In this document: piece by piece, positions 21,826 to 29,880 of the stretch
Layout of the letters: every line of letters begins with the position of its first letter
How positions within the stretch are numbered: position 1 is the first letter of the stretch
DNA from: a virus
DNA length: 44,796 bases
Strand: one strand, 5' to 3'
Virus record (IMG/VR): IMGVR_UViG_3300022188_000019
Coordinates: 1 to 44,796 of that record
Translations under genes and position numbers: made by a program
The notes under the pieces: model-generated
What the model was told of the DNA's origin: nothing
What the model saw: the letters and a program-made list of their open reading frames with translations, nothing else
Databases searched by the model: none

Positions 21826-24303
21826 ATGAAAGATCTTGATTCACTTTTAAAAAAAGTTGTAAAGGACAAGGTTTTATTTATCAAAACATTCTTTGTTGAT
21901 CCAGATGAACCATCGAAGCCTTTTATTCCGTATGATTTCCAAGAAAAGATGTTAAGGGATGATAGTGCGCTTAAAGTTTATAGATTGGGGCGTCAGACGG
22001 GTAAGACTACGATGATGGCGCTTGAGCCATTATATTATATGTTGACGCGCCCCAATTATAGGGTTGTTTTTGTAGCGCCTGAGGGGCATCAGGTTTTGCG
22101 TTATTTTGAGAGGTATTTACTGTTTTTTCTTCAGAATTCGGTGTTCTCAAATTATATAGAGACTAAGCGTCGAAGTCCTACTGTGTATCTTGCGTTAAAG
22201 AATGGGAGCGCGCTTGAGGGTTTTGTGGGTAATGCTCAGCAGACTGATATTCGTGGTGTTTCTGCTGATATGATAGTTATAGATGAGTGTTTTGATAAGT
22301 TCACTTATGTTATAACACCGAAGGGTAAGAAGTATATTTATCAAATCAAGCCAGGTGATTATGTTTTGGATGCGAGTGGTAAATGGAATAGGGTTTTGGA
22401 GGCGCGCTCCACGGGGCTTAAAAAAACGATCGCGCTTAAAACATTTTTCTTTGATAAGCCGATATATGTGACACCTGATCATCCTTTTTATTATAAGGAA
22501 GGCTGGGTTGAAGTATCGAAGAAAGATACTATTCCTATTTTTGTTGGTGTTCATGATGAATCTATAAATGAGATAGATTTACTTGCTATACATTATTATT
22601 ATTTATTGATAAAATCGCATCAACTTGGATATATAAGGCTTGAGTATAAAGAGTTTAATGTAAATGATAAGTATTTATCTTACTATCTGAGATTTAAACT
22701 TGATATTGAGAAAGTTTATAAGACATTGGAGTCAGTGGAAGAGACTGTAAGAAATCTTGATGAAAAAGATAAGAAACGATTTATCCGGACTGCATCTGTT
22801 TTCCTTTGCAATTATACTCCTGCTATATCAGATGTTTTGAGGGAATTAGGATATGAAGTTCGCTATGGGCAGATTGTGAATTCGAATGACAAATTTGTCT
22901 ATGATGTTGGTATTGGTTTATCATATAATAATGTTGAGAAGGTGCTTGCATTATCAGAAAAATTGAATATACCGGTATCTGATATTTATGATAGTGATAA
23001 TTTTGATATAAAGTCATCAGTGTATTGGGTAAAATACGAATTTTCTGATGGTGGTATGCGTGATGTTTATAATTTAAAAACTGAGTCTGGTACATATATG
23101 ATTTATCATGAGGGTTTTTATATACCAGTTCATAATTGTGATTATTTACATGATAAAGTTTTTAGGTCTATTGGTGGAACTATTTTGGGTAGGCGTAGGA
23201 AGGTGCGCTTCATAGTTGGTTCAACACCAACAGCAAAGAAAGGATATTTCTGGTCGATATGCCAGCCGGGGTCGGGCTTCTCCCAACATCACTATCCATC
23301 GTGGGTGCTTCCTCATTGGACTTGGATGAAGGATGCAGAAAAGTTGGGTATAGATGTTTCAGAGACGCTTGAATTTAAATTTCGACAATCTTGTATGAAT
23401 GATCCGATTGTTTGGAAGCTTGAGGTTGAGGCTGAATTTGTTGATACTGCGGAAAGTGTGTTTTCCGCAAAGGATATTGATTATGCATTACAATCTTATA
23501 ATAGGGATGATTCAAGAGCGAAGCGCGGGCCTATTTTCATGGGTATAGATTGGAATTCAGTAGCGCATGGTATTGTTGTAGTTTTACTTGAGTGGGATAA
23601 CAAAGAGCAGGTTTTAAGATATATTTATGATGAGCAGATTACAAAGGAGAAATATCATCACATATATGCGCGTGAAAGGATAATAGATATTGTTAACGAG
23701 TTTAATGTTGATTATATTTATGCGGACTATGGTTATGGTGAACAGAATATGCAGGAACTTGCGAGGTATGGAGAAAAGATTGGAGATAAGAGACTTGTTG
23801 ATCTTGTTCCTGTTGTTTTTAATAGGAAGATTGATATATTTTTGGGTTGGGCGAGAGAGAAGTTTGATATAAAACAATTTTTGGTGACATTTTTGAATTC
23901 ATTATTGCGCGGTAAACAATTGCAATTAAATCCTGAATTTGCTTCGTCAAAAAATGAAGAATTTGTTTTAGCACAAAATAAGAATAGTATTGAGTATCAA
24001 TTGAGGAATTATCAAATTACTAAAATTACGCCAGAAGGTCATATCAAATATGATGTTGTTCCTGACCATCATCTTATGGCGATGTTTTGTGCTCTTTATG
24101 GTTTTTGGGATGTTATGCAACCTGAATTTGATCCTACTGCAAATAGGTACAAAGCATCGGGTGAATTTAATACAAAATATATGTCTTATGTGCCTATTGC
24201 GGGTATTGTAAGAGAGGATTTATCTGGTAGGATAATAAATAGGACTGCTGATCTTGAGTTAAATCCGTATATTCCGATTGATGAGGAGGATTGGTGGAAA
24301 TGA
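21826..24303 (+). CDS. terL: Terminase large subunit with intein
   Basis: Packaging motor ATPase and nuclease. Walker A is RLGRQTGKTT (G55-T61, Lys60); Walker B is MIVIDE, with the catalytic Glu at residue 154 followed directly by a 283-aa intein (155-437). Spliced, the motif reads VIDECDYL. The C-terminal nuclease shows FMGIDWNS (D575), IYADYGYG (D634) and VPDHHLM (D747). Frame 825 codons; spliced product about 542 aa, normal for TerL. SD is poor (TTGATATATT before ATG), suggesting low expression or coupling. The residue after the intein is Cys, so the splice product keeps Cys next to the catalytic Glu. Confidence 0.95.
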   Translation: MKDLDSLLKKVVKDKVLFIKTFFVDPDEPSKPFIPYDFQEKMLRDDSALKVYRLGRQTGKTTMMALEPLYYMLTRPNYRVVFVAPEGHQVLRYFERYLLFFLQNSVFSNYIETKRRSPTVYLALKNGSALEGFVGNAQQTDIRGVSADMIVIDECFDKFTYVITPKGKKYIYQIKPGDYVLDASGKWNRVLEARSTGLKKTIALKTFFFDKPIYVTPDHPFYYKEGWVEVSKKDTIPIFVGVHDESINEIDLLAIHYYYLLIKSHQLGYIRLEYKEFNVNDKYLSYYLRFKLDIEKVYKTLESVEETVRNLDEKDKKRFIRTASVFLCNYTPAISDVLRELGYEVRYGQIVNSNDKFVYDVGIGLSYNNVEKVLALSEKLNIPVSDIYDSDNFDIKSSVYWVKYEFSDGGMRDVYNLKTESGTYMIYHEGFYIPVHNCDYLHDKVFRSIGGTILGRRRKVRFIVGSTPTAKKGYFWSICQPGSGFSQHHYPSWVLPHWTWMKDAEKLGIDVSETLEFKFRQSCMNDPIVWKLEVEAEFVDTAESVFSAKDIDYALQSYNRDDSRAKRGPIFMGIDWNSVAHGIVVVLLEWDNKEQVLRYIYDEQITKEKYHHIYARERIIDIVNEFNVDYIYADYGYGEQNMQELARYGEKIGDKRLVDLVPVVFNRKIDIFLGWAREKFDIKQFLVTFLNSLLRGKQLQLNPEFASSKNEEFVLAQNKNSIEYQLRNYQITKITPEGHIKYDVVPDHHLMAMFCALYGFWDVMQPEFDPTANRYKASGEFNTKYMSYVPIAGIVREDLSGRIINRTADLELNPYIPIDEEDWWK
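22288..23136 (+). other. Intein in TerL (283 aa)
   Basis: Begins CFDKFTYVITPKG right after the Walker B Glu and ends YIPVHN before Cys+1. Blocks: A (CFDKFTYVI), B (YVTPDHPFYY), F (DVYNLKTESGTYMIYHEGFY), G (PVHN|C). The central approximately 130 residues (LLAIHYYYLLIKSHQLG, later FIRTASVFLCNYTPAI) could be remains of a LAGLIDADG nuclease, but no intact acidic motif is seen. Splicing residues look intact. Confidence 0.92.
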
Positions 24304-25733
24304 GGATATTGTTGCCATTTATACATAGGGATGGTAAGATTTCGTATGATGGTATTGATAATGCGATATTTATAAAATTTGCTGATGGTGGTTTTCAGAC
24401 TGTATATGGTGTTAAATTAGGTGATGGTTATATAGATCTTTCTATAGATAAAACTTTTAAGGTTGTGAAGTTTTTGTATAATTCAGAGCCTTATGAGATA
24501 TATTATGATGAAGATAAAGTCATATTTGATATACCGGAGAGAATAGAGCCACCTGTTCGTGAAACTATTGGTGTGGGGAAGATTACAGATGAAGATATTA
24601 TAGAACAAAATTTTGATGCTGTAATTGATAAAACTGAGCGTAGAATAGTAGAAGCGACAGTTCGTGGTATAAATATACATCGAATGCATAAGGCTTTAGA
24701 TTCTATGGAGGATTTTGTTGATGATCTTATGAGCAATATACAGATATGTTATGATATAAATCAGTATCCAAATTTGGATGTTTATTTAACCCGTGTTAGA
24801 TGTGAGAAGGTAAAACCTGTTGATGGTAAGGTTTGTATTTCGTATAGTGATTATGAGCGTGCTTATAACATTCTACAAAACTATATTCCGGTCAAATATG
24901 GTATAAACCCAGTTGAAGTTTTTTTGTCGAAAGGCAAGCCAGTAAGAAAGTATGACTTTAGTAGTGAAGATATGTTTCGGAAGGATTCTGTGAGTTTACA
25001 GAAGAGGACTAATGATTTAGTTGATATTTCCGCTTTAGGTTATAGAGATATCGGACGGGATGATACCATACATATTTCGTGGGTTATTATATTTGCGCTT
25101 ATATTGAGATTTTTGGCTTCGACGATAGGTATTGTTCCTTTGGTTGGTCCTAAATTAAGAAAGTTTTTCGGTAATCTTGCAGCAAAATTTATGAGTAAAG
25201 CGTATAGTATGAATATAAATGTTGATGATGTAATTGATGGTATTGAGGATTTGGATGAGGTTACGAGTAGTTTAATGAGTGAGGGATCAGATGATTCTGA
25301 ATTGGATTCTGGTAGTACTGGGGGATCAACATCGGGTACTGAAGGTTCATCTAATAATTTTGATAATAACATGGCGGCAATTGGGGATGAATCTGATCGG
25401 TTCTTGAAGAAGATGGAAAATATTATGGGAAAGAATTTGGAGAATGATATTTTATTGAAATCAGCGCAGATTGTAATGAAGTTATATAAGAAAGGGGTTT
25501 TGGAGCAGTATCCTGAGAAATATGCGGCGCTTATCTATAAAGAAAATGTAGACCACATGAGAGATCGGCTTGCTTTTTTAACAGTGTATGATTTTTGGGC
25601 ATATCCAGATCCAGTTCGTATAACGCTTCAAAATGATATTGCGACGAGGCCGCGCTTATCTTTCAACTGGATTCCAGTTTTGGAATATATATATTATATG
25701 TCATCGGGTATTGAATCTAATGAGGAAGACTAG
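24300..25733 (+). CDS. Hypothetical protein with one membrane-like segment (478 aa)
   Basis: ATG 24300 overlaps the TerL stop (ATGA), with GAGGAGG 10 nt upstream; in-frame TTG/GTG codons just before are too close to the SD. The N-terminal region is beta-rich. Around residue 255-285 there is a hydrophobic stretch (WVIIFALILRFLASTIGIVPLV), then a Ser/Gly/Asp linker (GSTGGSTSGTEGSS) and a helical C-terminus. No family known. Between TerL and portal it might be a head or packaging accessory; a membrane link is possible but unproven. Confidence 0.78.
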   Translation: MRILLPFIHRDGKISYDGIDNAIFIKFADGGFQTVYGVKLGDGYIDLSIDKTFKVVKFLYNSEPYEIYYDEDKVIFDIPERIEPPVRETIGVGKITDEDIIEQNFDAVIDKTERRIVEATVRGINIHRMHKALDSMEDFVDDLMSNIQICYDINQYPNLDVYLTRVRCEKVKPVDGKVCISYSDYERAYNILQNYIPVKYGINPVEVFLSKGKPVRKYDFSSEDMFRKDSVSLQKRTNDLVDISALGYRDIGRDDTIHISWVIIFALILRFLASTIGIVPLVGPKLRKFFGNLAAKFMSKAYSMNINVDDVIDGIEDLDEVTSSLMSEGSDDSELDSGSTGGSTSGTEGSSNNFDNNMAAIGDESDRFLKKMENIMGKNLENDILLKSAQIVMKLYKKGVLEQYPEKYAALIYKENVDHMRDRLAFLTVYDFWAYPDPVRITLQNDIATRPRLSFNWIPVLEYIYYMSSGIESNEED

Positions 25734-25739
25734 AAGGAT

Positions 25740-27353
25740 ATGGGTGATATATTTAATGAAATAAAGGCTTTAATTGCATCGGCGCATATTGATACATATG
25801 AAGATGCGGAGTATTCGGTGCATTATGAATTACATGATTTCTTTGTTGGACCTGATTTTGATTTTGATGTTGATACATCTACATTTAAGGTTGATTTTTC
25901 ACAGTCATTAAATCAGCTTTCATTTTTTATTCGTAATGAAGAGCAGATTGCAAATGATGCTGTGAGTGACTATAAAAATTATATACGAGGTAAATATGGT
26001 CATCATTCTGATTCTTTTGATCAGTATTTGGAGAATAGAAGGGCAGGGTATAAGGATCTTTCTGAATATCTTTTAGGAAATATTAGTGATATTGATGAGT
26101 TTGATTACAAGGATGCTAATTTATATGGTAGTGTTTATTATAGATGTGAGACCTGTGGGTTTGCAACGACAGAACAAAGGGCTAAGCAGTATGATTTTAA
26201 ATGTCCTCGGTGTGGTGGTAATCTTGTGAAAGTTGAAACTACTTTTGATGAAGATAGGGATTTGTTGTTTTCAAAAGGTTTCTTTGGTTATAATGTTACG
26301 GTTGATATGGTTCAACTGTCAACATTTTTGGATAAGTTGGAAGAGTTATCTGGTTTGAAGGATGAATTGAATAATATGTTTCAGGAAGTTTTTTCTTTTA
26401 ATTGGACAAAGACTATTTTAGAAGATTTGAGTGATATATTGGATCGGTTTTTGGATGTTATTATTGTTGATCCTATATATCTTATGTGTTGTTTTATAGA
26501 TAATGCTTTATATTTATATGGGAAAGATACGGGTAAGAAAATAAAGAGTTCGCTTAATATTGTTATAAATTTTCTTGAGGTTTTAAGTCTATCTATAGGT
26601 GGGCGGCGCTTAAACCTTCTATTCAATCTTGGGATTGATGTTAAGAGTGTTTTGTATAAGATAATTTATTATCTTTTTGGTTTTGTATCTTTATCTGTTT
26701 GGAAGAATATTTTGTTGAATTGGTTAAGGAATCAATATAGTAAGTTATATGATCAACTTAAAAGTTCTCGTGAGTCTAGAAACTTAGCTGAAAGAACGCT
26801 TGCAAGATGTTTTCAGTGGGATGCTTTTTTGAATTTTGTATTTCATAAGGTTGAGGGTTGGATAAATAGTGTTTTTGCATTTTTGTCAAGGTATAAGAAT
26901 ATCTTGTTGAAATCTCTTTTAGATTTTTCAGCTGATATATCTGCAAATCTTAGGGATGTTTTGAGATTTCATATATTAAAACAATATGAAAACATTTTTG
27001 ATAGGTTGTTAAGGTTTGGGTATTTGGCTGAGATATGTTTGAATGCAGATGATTTGTTTGATGATGAGAAATTGAATGAAGCGGCGCCTCTCCCTTACAC
27101 TAAATGGAAATCACGCTATCAGAGGTTGAACAATGCACAGGTAGATGAGGGAACATTTGTGGATCCTATGGATATGGCTTTGGGTTATGTTGTTGATAAA
27201 ACAATTTTGCCATCTGGTTCAGAGAAATATTTTAATAGTGTAATTTGGTATGATAAAGATAGGGTTGATATATCAAATATTGAAAATATATCAACTGATA
27301 CTATATTATTGACGCTTGAGGATATATTAGAAATGAAGAGGTGGAAAAGATGA
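25740..27353 (+). CDS. Hypothetical protein with zinc ribbon and hydrophobic helices (537 aa)
   Basis: N-terminal acidic part, then a zinc-ribbon-like CETCG...CPRCG pair at about 137-160, then long hydrophobic helices (DPIYLMCCFIDNALYLYG; later VLYKIIYYLFGFVSLSVWKNILL) and a helical C-terminus. No family recognised. It follows the membrane-like protein by 6 nt and its stop overlaps the portal start, so the two are probably assembly partners in the head operon. Confidence 0.78.
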   Translation: MGDIFNEIKALIASAHIDTYEDAEYSVHYELHDFFVGPDFDFDVDTSTFKVDFSQSLNQLSFFIRNEEQIANDAVSDYKNYIRGKYGHHSDSFDQYLENRRAGYKDLSEYLLGNISDIDEFDYKDANLYGSVYYRCETCGFATTEQRAKQYDFKCPRCGGNLVKVETTFDEDRDLLFSKGFFGYNVTVDMVQLSTFLDKLEELSGLKDELNNMFQEVFSFNWTKTILEDLSDILDRFLDVIIVDPIYLMCCFIDNALYLYGKDTGKKIKSSLNIVINFLEVLSLSIGGRRLNLLFNLGIDVKSVLYKIIYYLFGFVSLSVWKNILLNWLRNQYSKLYDQLKSSRESRNLAERTLARCFQWDAFLNFVFHKVEGWINSVFAFLSRYKNILLKSLLDFSADISANLRDVLRFHILKQYENIFDRLLRFGYLAEICLNADDLFDDEKLNEAAPLPYTKWKSRYQRLNNAQVDEGTFVDPMDMALGYVVDKTILPSGSEKYFNSVIWYDKDRVDISNIENISTDTILLTLEDILEMKRWKR

Positions 27354-29863
27354 AAATATTTGATTTTATGAAGATAGTTTTTGATAGATATCCAAAGCCA
27401 ACAACTGTGCATAGTGAAATTAGCAATATAGTCAGTACAGTGAAATCAATTAAGCAGGTTGTTTCTTCTGTGGTAACCAGTAATCTTTATAGTCCATCTC
27501 GCAAGACATTGATTGAATCGAAGTTTCGTGAAGTCTTTAATAATAAACAGGGTGTAAAAGAAATTCGTCCATACTTTGATCCTCTTCAGATTGGTAAGTT
27601 TTATGATTCAGTAACTGGTGATAGGCCAATTATATGTTACAACAGCAACGGGTTTTTTATAACAACATTTGAGAATTTATTTGATATTTATTCGAGGATA
27701 TACTCTGTGCAAGATGAAGATGGTTATGAGGTTATATATCCGGATGATTTATTTACATTGACTGTGGGCCATCGAATTGATTTTACTAAGGGTTTTTATG
27801 ATGTTGTAAAAGGCTTGACAAATAAGCTTGGTTTTAATGCAAGTTTAGCGCGTGTAAAGAGGATAATACGGCATAAGGTTAGTAAAAGGCTTGTAAGGAT
27901 GAGATCGACTTTGGGTGAAAGCACGACTACAGAAGATCATAGTTATATATTGGTCAATGGAAATTTAGCGACGCCATATGCTTTGAAGGAGTATACGCCG
28001 GCGAAGTTGAGGCGTGCTTCATTCAAACTCGAAAGCAACATTTCAATACAACATTCACCAAATTGTGATATAGAAGTTCGTGATGGGAAGGTTTATGTTT
28101 ATACATCATCTGCAAGTGATTTTGCAAAATTCGTGAGATATATGTATGAACTTGGTGAGTATTATGAAGATAATGGGAGGAGATATTATAAAATTCCTGT
28201 TAATGTATTTATTGTGGCGCTTTTGGGTGACTATAATTACAAGGTTGAAGATGATATGATTATTCTTTGTGATGATGAGCCATATTTTGATGAATTATAT
28301 GAGATATTTGGTGATTTAAAGTCGATAAAGAATTGTTTATTTGATGACTTTTTATTTACGCTTATTCTTGCATCTTGTTTTAATTCAAAAGGATATTGGG
28401 AGACATCGAATAAGTTAATGGCCGCTTATATATCTTTTGCCCTATCATTTTTATGGATAGATTATGTTATAAAGTATGAAGATGGTAAATATATTTTTAT
28501 TGATTCAAGAAATATAGGGATGCCTTATTTACATTCAAATGTTGAGTTAGAAGATGTCACGAGTGATTATAGTGAGGGGGGCGCTTCTTATGTCTACGAT
28601 TTATCCGTAGAAGGTACGGAAGTGTTTGCCGATGGGGTGGGGCTTATCCTTCTTCACAACACAGAAGTTTTGGTTCGTCGAGCTGTTGATTATTATGTAA
28701 CTCGTATGCCAATGGAGTCGTGGACAATAGTCTCAGATGATCCAGAGGTGAAAGAGTTTGTTTTGAGATACTTTGAAATATTGAAGAAACTCGGTACTGA
28801 TATTTTTGGTGAACTTGTTGAAGTTTGTGTGAGGCAGTTATTGTTATATGCTAATTGCTTTATATTGAGGAAATATTCAAATAAGAAATATAATGATAAA
28901 AAGATTGTTATAGGTTATGAGGTTATACCGCTTGATACTGTTTCAATTTTGTTTGATACAGATAAAGGAAAGATAGTTGGTTATAATATATCTGGGGAAG
29001 TTTATAAACCTGATGATATTATACATATATATATAAATAGGCATCCTGGGTTTTTATTTGGGACGCCAAATTTATATGCGGCGCTTAATGACATAAAAGT
29101 TTTGAGGATTCTTGAGCAGAATCTCGAAATTTTATCTGCAACTTATTCAAGGCCTCCGCTTGCGATAAAAGTTGGTACAGCACAATCTCCTGCATCGAGG
29201 CCACCGAATGATCCGGCGCTTCTATCAAAATTTACGACTGTCACAGATAAGGATTTACAGAAAGTTAGAGATCAGATAAAGCAAGATGAACCGTTAGGTA
29301 TGTTTATTCTTCCATGGTATCACGATTTGGTTGGCGTTAATGTAACGCCGCCTATGGATCTTGTTCCTGCGATTATGTTATTTAAGATAAGGATTTATCA
29401 AGCTATGGGAGTTGATCCTATTGTGATGGGTGAGACTGTTACTCGTAATCGTGATACTGCTGAGATAGCTGAGATGATAACGAACAGGAATGTTTCTTAT
29501 ATAATGAGGAAAGTTTTGAAGGCTATTGAGGATGAGATTGTAAATAAGGATATATTATCATTATTGCCATTTGAGGCGCGCGCTTATGTCTATTCCGATC
29601 GACTTGATATGCGTGAATATCAACAGAGAATCAATTTAGGTATAATGTTATGGAATGCAGGTCTTTTGAGCATAGATGAATTCAGGCGCGATTATCTTGG
29701 TCTCGATCCGTTGGATTCGGATGGTTATGAGAAGACGATATTTGGTTTGACTGGAAAGCTTATAGAGCCGGCATCAGCGATGTCCAATGAAGCTGAATCA
29801 CGGGTGGCGCCTGAAAATCAATATGGAAAACAATTATCACAACCGAGAGTAAATAGAAGATAA
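27350..29863 (+). CDS. Portal protein with intein
   Basis: The dodecameric portal forms the packaging channel and head-tail junction. After removal of a 342-aa intein the remainder (about 495 aa) shows the portal pattern: DYYVTRMPMESW, EYIPLDTVSILFD-like turns, DDIIHIYINRHPGFLFG, then the long helix region with AMGVDPIVMGETVTRNRD and the C-terminal RAYVYSDRLDMREYQQ helix. Start ATG 27350 overlaps the preceding stop (ATGA); a GTG three codons earlier is possible. The intein lies at residues 96-437 (ATG numbering). Its gene follows TerL and precedes the prohead protease, the usual order. Confidence 0.88.
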   Translation: MKIFDFMKIVFDRYPKPTTVHSEISNIVSTVKSIKQVVSSVVTSNLYSPSRKTLIESKFREVFNNKQGVKEIRPYFDPLQIGKFYDSVTGDRPIICYNSNGFFITTFENLFDIYSRIYSVQDEDGYEVIYPDDLFTLTVGHRIDFTKGFYDVVKGLTNKLGFNASLARVKRIIRHKVSKRLVRMRSTLGESTTTEDHSYILVNGNLATPYALKEYTPAKLRRASFKLESNISIQHSPNCDIEVRDGKVYVYTSSASDFAKFVRYMYELGEYYEDNGRRYYKIPVNVFIVALLGDYNYKVEDDMIILCDDEPYFDELYEIFGDLKSIKNCLFDDFLFTLILASCFNSKGYWETSNKLMAAYISFALSFLWIDYVIKYEDGKYIFIDSRNIGMPYLHSNVELEDVTSDYSEGGASYVYDLSVEGTEVFADGVGLILLHNTEVLVRRAVDYYVTRMPMESWTIVSDDPEVKEFVLRYFEILKKLGTDIFGELVEVCVRQLLLYANCFILRKYSNKKYNDKKIVIGYEVIPLDTVSILFDTDKGKIVGYNISGEVYKPDDIIHIYINRHPGFLFGTPNLYAALNDIKVLRILEQNLEILSATYSRPPLAIKVGTAQSPASRPPNDPALLSKFTTVTDKDLQKVRDQIKQDEPLGMFILPWYHDLVGVNVTPPMDLVPAIMLFKIRIYQAMGVDPIVMGETVTRNRDTAEIAEMITNRNVSYIMRKVLKAIEDEIVNKDILSLLPFEARAYVYSDRLDMREYQQRINLGIMLWNAGLLSIDEFRRDYLGLDPLDSDGYEKTIFGLTGKLIEPASAMSNEAESRVAPENQYGKQLSQPRVNRR
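27635..28660 (+). other. Intein in portal protein (342 aa)
   Basis: Starts CYNSNGFFITTFENL and ends LILLHN before Thr+1 (TEVLVRR). Blocks: B (TTTEDHSYILV), F (YVYDLSVEGTEVFADG), G (LLHN|T). The C-terminal part strongly resembles inteins of archaeal family B polymerases. The middle holds hydrophobic/acidic stretches (FIVALLGDYNYKVEDD) like a degraded LAGLIDADG. It differs in the +1 residue (Thr, not Cys) and in length from the other two, so it is not a recent copy of them. Confidence 0.9.
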
Positions 29864-29880
29864 GACAGGAGTTTGATATT

